A stretch of 33,070 nucleotides of DNA from positions 1-33,070 of the forward strand of contig JAEUIF010001059.1 of assembly GCA_016795185.1 (NCBI GenBank), in the 5' to 3' direction. Below are positions 23,763 through 31,278 of this stretch, piece after piece. The position numbers and the translations under genes were made by a program. This DNA comes from Planctomycetia bacterium. Lineage in GTDB: Bacteria > Planctomycetota > Planctomycetia > Gemmatales > Gemmataceae. Positions within the stretch are counted from its first letter, which is position 1. Each line of letters opens with the position of its first letter. The notes under the pieces were generated by a model. The model was not told the DNA's origin. It worked only from the letters and a program-made list of their open reading frames with translations, and ran no database searches.

Positions 23763-25161
23763 GGTGAATCTCCTTCCGGCGACGCCAGTACAGGGCCACG
23801 CCCAGCAGCGCCATCCCGCAGAGGAAGAACAGGCACGAAGCGCCGAGGATGCCGCCCACGTCGCCAAACAGGTCGATGTAGCGCAGCACGGTCCACAACA
23901 GGAAGCTGGCCACGCCGGCGGCGAACGGCGCGCCGCGGTCCTCGTGCAGCCCGACGCGCATCAGCCAGAAGGCGCTGGCCACCAGCGCGGCGTTGGCCAG
24001 CAGCGTCGGCACGATGGCCGTGACGTCGCGATCCGCGATCTGACCGAACAGGACGTTCCAGGAGGACAGGAAGGCCATCAGCAGCAGCACGCACACCGGC
24101 AGCCATTGCCGGCTGACCAGGTCGCGCAGCTCGTCCTGGTAGGGATTGCCCTCGGTGTCGTCGCGCCGCCGCCACCAAACCCCTGCCGCCAGTGCCGCTC
24201 CAGTTCCCAGCAGAATCCCGCCCGTCTGGATGATGCCCGCGAATAGGTGCGGATCGCGGGCCAGTTCCTTGTTGACCTGGTGAAAGCTCAATGGCACCAG
24301 CATGCCCCCGGCGATCAAGATGCCGTAGAGGCGGTAGGGAATCGCGAACCGACTACCGGCCGGATGGCTCTGCGCCAGGAGTAGAAAGAGTCCGCCCACC
24401 GCGCCGATCAGGTAGATGGGGTAAAATTCGCGGTGAAATGCCAGCGGTAGCAGGAGCAACCACCAGGCCAGCAGCGGCGCGTAGAGTGCCACGGCGGCGG
24501 CGGAACCCTTGCGATACGCCCAGATCAGGCCAGGCAGCGTCAGGAGGGGCAGACTCAGGCCGAGGTTGGGCAGAAAACGCCAGCGGCCGAACAGCCAGGC
24601 CCCAAGGTGCGGGAAGCCGATCACCTCGACGCCCACCCAGATGGCCAGCACGGCGGTCAGCAGGATATGCAGCAACACGGTGTCCAGCAGCAATGCGAAG
24701 GGCAGCACGCCCAGGGCCCACCACCACAGACCGTCCGGAAAGTGCGAGTTCAGATGCAGGATTTGCCCCATTAGCCCCAGGCCCGCGCCGTAGAGCACGC
24801 ACCCGAGAAAGAAAACCACCTCAGCTGTCAAGCGCCAGGCCGTGCGGTAGCGCATGTAAAATCCCGCCGCATGCACGCCGACGACCGAGCCAAAAATCAG
24901 CGCCACCTTGAACGCATCGGGCAAGGCGCTCCAGTTGTAGCCGACCAGCAAGAGGGCAGCCAGGCCGATCAACGCAGCGGCAAGGCCCACCAGGACGAAC
25001 AGAGCGACGGACTTCTGCCGTTCGGCGATCTCGACCGGCGACTCGTAGAGGTCGAGGATGCGTTCCGCCTGGTCGGTGGAGATCAGTCCCCGGTTGCACC
25101 AGAGATCGAGTTCGCCCTGGAGCCAGGCCCGGTGCGGGTGGGAGAGAATGCTCTTGGACAT
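23752..25161 (-). CDS. DUF2157 multi-pass membrane protein
   Basis: This is a 469-residue protein. The N-terminal cytoplasmic part (WLQGELDLWCNRGLISTDQAERILDLYE) is the DUF2157 signature, and about a dozen hydrophobic helices follow. The first is at about 53-77 (VALFVLVGLAAALIGLAALLLVGY) and the last at about 435-460. A charged loop (RRRDDTEGNPYQDELRDLVSRQ) lies in the second half. Function is unknown. The family commonly sits beside GDYXXLXY, and the pair probably forms one membrane unit. The start ATG at 25159-25161 was chosen over an upstream in-frame start because the family begins there. It is the first gene of a minus-strand operon. Confidence 0.87.
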   Translation of the reverse strand: MSKSILSHPHRAWLQGELDLWCNRGLISTDQAERILDLYESPVEIAERQKSVALFVLVGLAAALIGLAALLLVGYNWSALPDAFKVALIFGSVVGVHAAGFYMRYRTAWRLTAEVVFFLGCVLYGAGLGLMGQILHLNSHFPDGLWWWALGVLPFALLLDTVLLHILLTAVLAIWVGVEVIGFPHLGAWLFGRWRFLPNLGLSLPLLTLPGLIWAYRKGSAAAVALYAPLLAWWLLLLPLAFHREFYPIYLIGAVGGLFLLLAQSHPAGSRFAIPYRLYGILIAGGMLVPLSFHQVNKELARDPHLFAGIIQTGGILLGTGAALAAGVWWRRRDDTEGNPYQDELRDLVSRQWLPVCVLLLMAFLSSWNVLFGQIADRDVTAIVPTLLANAALVASAFWLMRVGLHEDRGAPFAAGVASFLLWTVLRYIDLFGDVGGILGASCLFFLCGMALLGVALYWRRRKEIHHAV

Positions 25162-25406
25162 GGCGCGGGGCCTCGAGACGACAGCGGGAGTGGCCGGTGG
25201 TACTGGCAAGGCGGGAAGCTGTAGCGATTATAACGCCGCCCGCGCCGTCAACGGCGGCACAACCCCTGCCGGTTCGCGCCGCCCACCCATGCTCCGCGAA
25301 TCGCCCGGCCTTTGCTTCAATCCGCTTCGTGAAGAATTCCGATGCTACGAACCAGACAGCAATCCCGTTCCCCACAATAAATTCGGGGCAAGGAGGACCC
25401 CCTGCC

Positions 25407-25862
25407 ATGAAACGTCTAGCCGTCGTGCCCATGCTGCTCTGGGCCGCTGTCGGTTGCGAGAATCACCCGATCGTCGACCGCCTGGATTGCGCCAACTATC
25501 AGCTGGATTGCATCCATCAGCGGCTCGTCGAGGCGAATGTCCGCATCGACGAAACCAAGAAGGCTCTGGCTGCCAAGGTGGATGAATCCAACGCGATCAA
25601 CACCGCCAACGGCACCAAGCTCGACACGGCCAACAAGCACCACGAAGCCACCAACGTCAAGTTGGACGAGGCGAACAAGGAACTGGCCGCCCTCGAAAAG
25701 GCCGTCAAGGACTCGAACGCCGCTCTGGGCGAAATCAACAAGAGCGTCGGCGAGTCCAACAAGAGCCTGACCGGCATCGACAGCAAGGTCAACGACATGA
25801 ACAAGAACCTGGGCGGCAAGCTTGACGAACTGATCAAGCGCAGCCCGCCGCCGAAGCCCTAA
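25407..25862 (+). CDS. Small coiled-coil lipoprotein
   Basis: This is a 151-residue protein. Residues 1-17 are a lipoprotein signal with the lipobox AVGC, so Cys17 would be lipidated and the protein tethered to a membrane. From about residue 25 to 145 it is one long amphipathic helix rich in Lys, Asp, Asn and Ala, with repeating units such as KLDEANKELAALEKAVKDSN and KVNDMNKNLGGKLDELIK. It ends in a proline tail (SPPPKP). This resembles in plan, but not in sequence, Braun-type lipoproteins and envelope spacers. No enzymatic motif is present. The start ATG has AGGAGGA 9 nt upstream. A strong terminator follows, so the gene is a single transcription unit. Confidence 0.85.
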   Translation: MKRLAVVPMLLWAAVGCENHPIVDRLDCANYQLDCIHQRLVEANVRIDETKKALAAKVDESNAINTANGTKLDTANKHHEATNVKLDEANKELAALEKAVKDSNAALGEINKSVGESNKSLTGIDSKVNDMNKNLGGKLDELIKRSPPPKP

Positions 25863-25890
25863 TCGCCATCCATGCCCAAGCCCAGGCATC

Positions 25891-25925
25891 AGCCGGCCGG
25901 CGCGCAGCGCCGGCCGGCTTTTTTT
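25891..25925 (+). terminator. Strong Rho-independent terminator after the lipoprotein gene
   Basis: A perfect 13-bp stem (25891-25903 with 25907-25919), a 3-nt loop and a run of seven T (25919-25925). It lies 28 nt past the stop codon. Confidence 0.93.
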
Positions 25926-26040
25926 GTTGGGATCGATCGCCCACAGAGTAGTGTGGCAAGATTCGCGGCGGAACGAGCGGCGCAGCCGCTCGTGCTGCGG
26001 CGGGCAATTTCCGTGGCTGGATGTTGCGGCAGCGCGAATT

Positions 26041-26069
26041 TTGACAACTTTCAGGCCCCATGCTATTCT
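26041..26069 (+). promoter_or_regulatory. Sigma-70-type promoter for the zinc-ribbon protein gene
   Basis: A perfect -35 box TTGACA (26041-26046) and a -10 box TATTCT (26064-26069) are 17 nt apart. TGC before the -10 box makes it an extended -10 promoter. Transcription would give a leader of about 155 nt before the ATG at 26231. The remainder of the 305-nt gap (25926-26230) shows no gene. Confidence 0.6.
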
Positions 26070-26230
26070 TCAGCGTCCTCACCGACCCCAGTCGGTCGTG
26101 CGACTTCCAGATCCGCTGACCGGCCATGCCCCTGGCCTTACCGCTACCCGAATTGTGCGAGGTGAGGGACCCACCGTCGCGACCGCTGGGTGCTCTCGGT
26201 TACCAATCTCCGGACCTGGCAGGCTCACAC

Positions 26231-27109
26231 ATGGAGCAATACTGCACTCACTGCGATCGGTCTTTCGCCGGCAATTCCCTGACGTGCCCGCAATGCGGTG
26301 GCGCCTTCGTCCAGCGCGCGAACGGGGACTCGCGCAACGGCCATAAGACCGACGCCACGCCCCTGCCCGGCCCGTTGCAGACCCATGCGACCGCCGAGCG
26401 AGGCGCGCATTCGGAGCACGAGATCGATCTGGGCAGCCCGGTGAGTGCTGGCCAGCCTGGAACTGGCGGGCCGCCGAGCGGCGCTTCGTTCGTTTCCTGG
26501 TCGGCCATGCTGGAGCGTAAAACGCAAGGGCAGCCCTCCAACTCCGGTGCGGAACCGGCGGTCGAGTTTGGCACACCCACCTCTGCCCAGGTGCAATCCG
26601 ACCAGGGCCGGTTGCTGCCGAGCGCTCCGGAACCCGACAGCAGGGCCAACGCCGCCCCGCAGGCCAGCCTGCCGGACGAAGGCCACGAGGCGGAGATCGA
26701 CCTGGGCAAGCCCGTGACCGAAGCCACGGGCGATTCCGGCCCGCTCAGCGGAGCGTCCGGCGTGGGCTGGGCGGCCTTGTTGCGCGCCCGCAAGAAGTAC
26801 GAAGACCCAAACAACCCGACGCTGGATTATCATAACCCGGAACCGGGCGGCACACCGCAGGGCACGGGACCGCAGCTGGCGTCCGTCGAGCCGCCCCGCG
26901 AATCGCCCGTGGCCCCGGATCGACCGCCGGCCTCGGCCGCACCGTCTGGTTGGCATTCGCCCAGTCTGGCGCTCGGCTTTTTGCTTGGCATCGCGTTGTG
27001 CGGCGCGCTATGGTGGCTCGGGGTCGAGCCGCCGCAAGCCTGGCGCCTGGCCCGGCCCAGCGCCCCGCCCGAGTCGCCCGCTGTCCCAGATTCGCCTGCC
27101 CCACGTTAA
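26231..27109 (+). CDS. Zinc-ribbon membrane protein with duplicated EIDLG motif
   Basis: This is a 292-residue protein. Residues 1-25 form a zinc ribbon with C5xxC8 and C19xxC22. A disordered Pro/Gly/Ser-rich region follows, holding one motif twice: EIDLGSPV ... SGASFVSWSAML at 64-94 and EIDLGKPV ... SGASGVGWAALL at 155-184. A weaker VEFGTPTS copy lies near 111. One transmembrane helix (about 245-263, LALGFLLGIALCGALWWL) leaves a short Pro-rich C-terminus outside. The Ser/Thr kinase gene follows 133 nt downstream on the same strand, so this protein may be its adaptor or substrate (inference). No strong ribosome binding site precedes the ATG; it was chosen because the zinc ribbon starts there. 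I do not recognise a named family for the whole protein. Confidence 0.75.
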   Translation: MEQYCTHCDRSFAGNSLTCPQCGGAFVQRANGDSRNGHKTDATPLPGPLQTHATAERGAHSEHEIDLGSPVSAGQPGTGGPPSGASFVSWSAMLERKTQGQPSNSGAEPAVEFGTPTSAQVQSDQGRLLPSAPEPDSRANAAPQASLPDEGHEAEIDLGKPVTEATGDSGPLSGASGVGWAALLRARKKYEDPNNPTLDYHNPEPGGTPQGTGPQLASVEPPRESPVAPDRPPASAAPSGWHSPSLALGFLLGIALCGALWWLGVEPPQAWRLARPSAPPESPAVPDSPAPR

Positions 27110-27154
27110 GTGTTGCCCGCTGTCCCGGATTCGCTTGCCCCGCGTTGAGTTTCG
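27077..27154 (+). repeat. 39-bp tandem duplication covering the stop codon
   Basis: Unit 1 (27077-27115) and unit 2 (27116-27154) are alike with a few mismatches, for example CCCGCTGTCCCAGATTCGCC against CCCGCTGTCCCGGATTCGCT. The unit is 13 codons long, so it keeps frame. Unit 1 holds the TAA stop of the zinc-ribbon gene and unit 2 holds a TGA at the same place. Confidence 0.85.
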
Positions 27155-27242
27155 TGCCTGCTACTTCGCCCAGCTGCGTTGTCGATTCACCATCCCACTC
27201 GTGGAAGCTCGCTAGCGCCCTAGCCTGTCGGAGAATGCAGGA

Positions 27243-28658
27243 ATGCCATCGCAGAAATCCGCTCGCCTGGACACGATCGGCAACTACGATCTGCTCGAAA
27301 AGATCGGCGAGGGCTGCATGGGCGTGGTCTACAAGGCCACCCGCTGGGACAGCAAGGACGTGGTCGCCGTGAAGGTCATGCCGGCGGAAATCGCCAGCAA
27401 CCCGGTGCTGCTGAAACGCTTCGAGCAGGAATTCCGCATCACCAGCAAGCTGGACCATCCGAACATCGTCCGGGTGCTGGAGTTTTGCCGCAACGGCACC
27501 TCCCCCTACCTCGTCATGGAACTGGTCGAGGGCGAGTCGCTGGGCGACAAGCTGGACCGCGAGGGCAAGTTGTCCGAGGACGATGCGATCAACATCATCC
27601 TCCAGATCGCGCACGGCCTGCACCGCGCGCACCGGCAAGGGCTGATCCATCGCGACGTGAAACCCGACAATATCCTGGTCACCAAGGACGGCGTCGCCAA
27701 GCTCACCGACCTGGGGCTGGCCAAGGACGCCGACAGCGGCGCGGACCTGACGCGCACCGGCCGCGGCTTGGGCACACCTGACTACATGGCTCCCGAGCAG
27801 TTCCGCAACGCCAAGAACGCCAGCATTCGCTGCGACGTGTACTCGCTGGGCGCTACCCTGTACCACATGATTACCGGCAAGGTGCCCTTCAACGAGGCCG
27901 ACCCGGTCAAGTCGATGCTGCGCAAGCTGCGCAACGAACTGCCGACCGCCCGCGACGTGGTCCGGACGATCAGCGAGCGTACCGACTGGGCCATCCGCCG
28001 CGCGATGAGCGCCAACCCGGACAACCGTCCGGACTCATGCCGCGAGTTCGCCGAGGACTTGCTGGGTCAGAGCACGCGCAGCGGCTCGAAGTTCGACACC
28101 GACGCCCCAGCGGAGGAAGAATCGGACGCGATCTGGTATCTGGTCTTCACCGACCCGGACGGCAACATCCGCACGGCCAAGGGCAAGGCCAAGGCCCTGC
28201 GCAAGCTCGTCAAGGAAGGGCAACTCGGCGACGCGAACAAGATTCGTGCCAGCCAGGCCACCGCTGGACCGTTTGAGTTGCTCAACACGATTCGCGAATT
28301 CCGCGACCTGGTGGTGCAACCGACGCCCGGACCCGCGCTCTCGGAAACCAGCATGGCCCGGCTGTCAGCCATGCCCGCCGCCAAGCGCAAGGAAGATGAC
28401 GGCCGCGAAGGCTTCAAGGTCAATACCCAACCGCGTCCCGAGCCGGCGCGGGCAGCCGCGCCCGCCGCAAAAACCACCGACGATGCACCCGCCGACAGCC
28501 GGCCGTTCTTCCAGGTCGGCGGGTTCACCTCCGAGCCGGAGATCGGGGCCGGCGGCAAGCTGCCGCAGTGGCTGCAAATCCTGTTGATCGTGGCCTGCAC
28601 CACGATCGTTACCCTGCTCGCCAATCTCTATCTAGTGCCGATGCTGACCAAGAAGTGA
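27243..28658 (+). CDS. Membrane-anchored Ser/Thr protein kinase with GYF-like domain
   Basis: This is a 471-residue protein. The kinase domain is about 13-275: IGEGCMGVVYKA, VAVKVM (K44), HRDVKPDNIL (D138), LTDLGLAK (metal-binding D156 with DLG in place of DFG), GTPDYMAPEQF and DVYSLGATLYHM. Residues 297-357 (IWYLVFTDPDGNIR ... LVKEGQLGDANKIR ... EFRDLVV) resemble the GYF_2/DUF4339 module, which is usually a small protein-binding domain. A flexible Pro/Ala-rich linker leads to a C-terminal transmembrane helix (about 442-466). The kinase domain is therefore cytoplasmic. GGAGAATGCAGG lies before the ATG. The gene is the second of a likely pair with the zinc-ribbon protein. The GYF-like assignment is weaker than the kinase call. 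Confidence 0.92.
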   Translation: MPSQKSARLDTIGNYDLLEKIGEGCMGVVYKATRWDSKDVVAVKVMPAEIASNPVLLKRFEQEFRITSKLDHPNIVRVLEFCRNGTSPYLVMELVEGESLGDKLDREGKLSEDDAINIILQIAHGLHRAHRQGLIHRDVKPDNILVTKDGVAKLTDLGLAKDADSGADLTRTGRGLGTPDYMAPEQFRNAKNASIRCDVYSLGATLYHMITGKVPFNEADPVKSMLRKLRNELPTARDVVRTISERTDWAIRRAMSANPDNRPDSCREFAEDLLGQSTRSGSKFDTDAPAEEESDAIWYLVFTDPDGNIRTAKGKAKALRKLVKEGQLGDANKIRASQATAGPFELLNTIREFRDLVVQPTPGPALSETSMARLSAMPAAKRKEDDGREGFKVNTQPRPEPARAAAPAAKTTDDAPADSRPFFQVGGFTSEPEIGAGGKLPQWLQILLIVACTTIVTLLANLYLVPMLTKK

Positions 28659-28665
28659 CCGGATG

Positions 28666-28777
28666 GTACGTCGGGCTTTCCAGCCCGACACTGGCGCCGG
28701 AGTATTGGCCGTTCCTTCCGCATCCACTCCGACAGCTCATTGCCGGGGCCAGTGTCGGGCTGGAATGCCCGACGTAC
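28666..28777. repeat. Inverted repeat between convergent genes (GTCGGGCTTTCCAGCCCGAC family)
   Basis: The 30-nt arms 28666-28695 and 28748-28777 are reverse complements with one mismatch. Each arm holds the palindrome TCGGGCTxxCCAGCCCGA, a variant of the TCAGGCT repeat at 9179-9354. It fills the gap between the kinase stop (28658) and the LRR gene stop (28784) and could end transcription from both sides, although it lacks T tracts. Confidence 0.8.
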
Positions 28778-28783
28778 TTCAAC

Positions 28784-29533
28784 TCAGCGCACCACTTCCA
28801 CCTTCGGCAGCGCCTTTTTCAACTCGTTGGCACCTGCCTCGGTGACACCACTTTCACTAACATCCACGGCCACCAAGCCCTTCAATCTCTTCAGCTCCAT
28901 CAAGCCCGCATCGGTGATGTCCGTATTGCGCAAGTCGAGGGTCTGGAGCTTGTCGAGCGCTTGCAGCTGCGCTAGTCCCTTGTCGCTGATATCGGTCTTC
29001 GACAGGTAGAGCTTTTGCAAGCCGGTCAGTCCCTTGAGATGCTCCAGCCCCACGTCCTTGACCTTGGTGTTGAACAACCGCAGTTCCGTCAGCTTGTTGT
29101 AGCCCTTGAGGTTGGCCAGTCCCGGCCCGGTGATGGGCGTGCCGCTGAGGTCGAGCACCTGGACCGCTGTCAGGCCCTTGAGGTTGTCTAACCCCTTGTC
29201 GGTGATTTGCGTGCCGTGCAGATCGAGTTCGGTGAGCTTGGTCAAGTCCTTGAGGTTCACCAGACCGGCGTCCGTGATCTTGGTGCCGCCCAGGCTGAGC
29301 TTCGCCAGCAGCTTGCAGTCCTTGAGCACCTTGATGGTATCGTCCGTTACGTCCACCTTGGCGTTGACCAGCCGCACCTCGATGACGGGTGAATCCTTGT
29401 CGGTCTTTTTCACGCGGACGGTGCCGCCGATCTTCTTCAGGCTGGCGGCTGCTTTATCCTGCCCCCACGATGGCGCGGTCAGCACCAGGATGGAACCCAG
29501 CAAGACCAGCAACAGCAACGCACGCAGGTTCAT
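28784..29533 (-). CDS. Secreted leucine-rich repeat protein
   Basis: This is a 249-residue protein. Residues 1-24 are a signal peptide (LRALLLLVLLGSILVL ... SWGQ). From about residue 65 it carries seven to eight leucine-rich repeats of about 24 residues, with a pattern like LTKLTELDLHGTQITDKGL and LKGLTGLQKLYLSKTDISDK. LRR solenoids bind proteins; no catalytic part is present. The GLxNLKxLTxLxxLDLxxTxIT form is common in planctomycete secreted proteins. The start ATG at 29531-29533 was chosen because GGGAG lies 8 nt upstream and the signal peptide follows. The gene is divergent from the sigma factor gene (177-nt gap). Confidence 0.87.
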   Translation of the reverse strand: MNLRALLLLVLLGSILVLTAPSWGQDKAAASLKKIGGTVRVKKTDKDSPVIEVRLVNAKVDVTDDTIKVLKDCKLLAKLSLGGTKITDAGLVNLKDLTKLTELDLHGTQITDKGLDNLKGLTAVQVLDLSGTPITGPGLANLKGYNKLTELRLFNTKVKDVGLEHLKGLTGLQKLYLSKTDISDKGLAQLQALDKLQTLDLRNTDITDAGLMELKRLKGLVAVDVSESGVTEAGANELKKALPKVEVVR

Positions 29534-29669
29534 GGCAAACTCCCCGAGGTGAATGGTGATGGTCGGAAGTGAACCCCGGCTCATGATAGCCGTCCCGCGT
29601 AGGGGAAGCGAAACATTCCCGGCGGGGATTCTTGGACCACGGCTTGCGGTTTCCACCAATCGTCTGTGT

Positions 29670-29675
29670 TACAAT
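29670..29675 (+). promoter_or_regulatory. Possible -10 box (TACAAT) of the sigma factor gene
   Basis: TGTGTTACAAT at 29665-29675 gives a good -10 hexamer about 35 nt before the start codon at 29711. No convincing -35 box was found at the usual distance. Confidence 0.3.
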
Positions 29676-29710
29676 GCCGGGGAATCCAGCGCCCCGAGGG
29701 CCGCGTCATC

Positions 29711-30310
29711 ATGTCCGAAGAAGAAGCCTTTCGCGACCTGATCCGCCGTGTCCGCGCCGGCGAGCAACTGGCTGCGACTGAGTTGGTGCGTCAGTACGAG
29801 CCGGAAATCCGCCGGGCCATCCGGCTGCGCCTCACCGACCCGCGTCTGAACCGCATCCTCGATTCAATGGACATCTGCCAGTCGGTGATGGCCAATTTTT
29901 TCGTGCGCGTGCATGCTGGCCAGTTCGACCTGGAACGGCCCGACCAGCTGCTGCGCCTGCTGGTGACGATGGCCCGCAACCGTCTGCTCGATCAGGCGCG
30001 CCGGCAGCAAGCCAGCCGGCGCGACGGCCGCCGCGTCGAGGCGGGCGGCGATGAACGCCTGGCCAACGTCGCCGACGCTGGCCTCGGTACGCCGAGTCAG
30101 ATCATTTCCGAACGCGAATTGATCCAGGCCGTGCGCGGCCAGATGACCGATGAGGAACGTCAACTCGCCGAGCACCGCGCCCAGGGCAAGGACTGGGCGG
30201 AAATCGCCGAGGCCGTGGGTTCGACGCCGGAAGCCGTGCGCAAGAAGCTGAGCCGAGCAATGGACCGCGTGACGCGCCGCTTAGGTTTCGACGTGGAGCC
30301 GGGGGAGTAG
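29711..30310 (+). CDS. ECF-like sigma-70 family RNA polymerase sigma factor
   Basis: This is a 199-residue protein. Region 2 covers about 10-90, with LVRQYEPEIRRAIRLRL, ILDSMDICQSVMANFFVRV and the -10-contacting DQLLRLLVTMARNRLLDQAR. Region 4 covers about 140-195, with MTDEERQLAEHRAQGKDWAEI and a helix-turn-helix (AEAVGSTPEAVRKKLSRAMDRV). The DSMDICQSV form is typical of a sigma group that is expanded in planctomycetes. No anti-sigma factor gene is next to it. The kinase genes in the window could regulate it, as proposed for related sigma factors, but nothing here shows that. The ATG at 29711 was chosen because the protein family starts there; the ribosome binding site is weak (GAGGGCCGCG). 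Confidence 0.9.
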   Translation: MSEEEAFRDLIRRVRAGEQLAATELVRQYEPEIRRAIRLRLTDPRLNRILDSMDICQSVMANFFVRVHAGQFDLERPDQLLRLLVTMARNRLLDQARRQQASRRDGRRVEAGGDERLANVADAGLGTPSQIISERELIQAVRGQMTDEERQLAEHRAQGKDWAEIAEAVGSTPEAVRKKLSRAMDRVTRRLGFDVEPGE

Positions 30311-30341
30311 AGAGGCAAGTTTCAGATTGGCCGCCGGACAT

Positions 30342-30806
30342 TCATGGATGCTGGTTCGGGTCGTCGACTGGCAGTTGCTCCGCACTGGCTGCCTGGTTCA
30401 ATTTCTGGTCGGCGGACACGAAAGTAACGGTGCCAAGATTGGCGGCCAGGCGCTGCGTGTGAACGAAAAGCGCCGTGGCCAACTGAATCGCGTCGTAGGC
30501 CCGCAGCGGATGCCTGGCCACCAGCTGCATCGCAAGATCGAGAATCGGACTCGTCGCGCTGATCCGTCGAAATCGGGTCAACTGTTCGCCACGGAATGCC
30601 GCCTCGGCTTGCTGAGCCTGGAGCACGGTTATCGAGCCGACGCGCGTTCGCAGATAGAAGGCCGCCAGCAATTCAACGCCCGTGATAGTGGCGATGACAC
30701 ACTCATGGCCGGCGGCCGGGGCGACGAGGCTACTGATCCAGGCAGTTCCTGTTTCCAGGACGTAGCGCTTGACCAGAGCGCTGCTGTCGAAATAAAGGCA
30801 GGCCAT
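30342..30806 (-). CDS. PIN-domain toxin, VapC-like ribonuclease
   Basis: This is a 154-residue PIN domain. The acidic metal-binding residues are in place: D7 (LYFDSSALVKRY), E45 (TGVELLAAF), D105 (LRAYDAIQLA) and D133 (FVSADQKL). PIN toxins of VapBC systems cleave tRNA or rRNA at specific sites and are held inactive by a cognate antitoxin. The start ATG (30804-30806) shares one base with the stop codon of the upstream small gene (TAATG), which is the usual arrangement for such a pair. The target is unknown. The 3' end faces the sigma factor gene with a 31-nt gap. Confidence 0.88.
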   Translation of the reverse strand: MACLYFDSSALVKRYVLETGTAWISSLVAPAAGHECVIATITGVELLAAFYLRTRVGSITVLQAQQAEAAFRGEQLTRFRRISATSPILDLAMQLVARHPLRAYDAIQLATALFVHTQRLAANLGTVTFVSADQKLNQAASAEQLPVDDPNQHP

Positions 30807-31123
30807 TATCGGCGATTCTCAATGATCGTTTCGGAGAGGGACGGGCCAGTCACGGAGATCGGTTGAAAATCCTCAAAAGCGGAGGCTGCAACTGCCCTGG
30901 AACGGCTCTCCACCACACCATCATCCGCCAGCTTATTCCAGAACGCCGCTTCCAGTGCAGCGCTGCTGCCGTCCGCGCGCGCGACGTCAGCGGTTTCTGG
31001 TCCCGCCTCCGTGCCAGTGGTGTCGGCGAGTTCCTGCTGTAGCTGCCGCGCCAGTTCCACTTTCTGGTCGCGGGACAATGCCGGCAGCATGGCCTGGATT
31101 TGCTGATGAATGCTGGCACTCAC
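30806..31123 (-). CDS. Putative antitoxin of the VapC-like toxin
   Basis: This is a 105-residue protein. An N-terminal helical part (HQQIQAMLPALSRDQKVELARQLQQEL) is followed by a low-complexity linker and a C-terminal stretch (DFQPISVTGPSLSETIIENRR) that could wrap the toxin. No AbrB or ribbon-helix-helix DNA-binding motif was recognised, so the call rests on size and on the overlap with the toxin gene. The start is GTG (31121-31123), with GGGAGGGTGG just upstream. Confidence 0.65.
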   Translation of the reverse strand: MSASIHQQIQAMLPALSRDQKVELARQLQQELADTTGTEAGPETADVARADGSSAALEAAFWNKLADDGVVESRSRAVAASAFEDFQPISVTGPSLSETIIENRR

Positions 31124-31207
31124 GAACCACCCTCCCGAAGCGGCGCGCCGTTGGAAGTGGTATTGTACCAGCGCTGAGGACCGTAGTGTCCGAGCTTGAG
31201 AGGCGTG

Positions 31208-31245
31208 ACGGGCAAATCGTCGAGCGACCTCGACGACTTGCCCGT
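31208..31245. terminator. Long hairpin after the DUF1501 gene
   Basis: A 17-bp stem (31208-31224 with 31229-31245) has one mismatch and a 4-nt loop. It lies 34 nt past the stop at 31279 and before the antitoxin gene. It lacks a T tract, so it may be a terminator or an RNA-stabilising end. Confidence 0.5.
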
Positions 31246-31278
31246 GGATTCCTGGTCACGCAGCGGCGTAGCTCCTTT

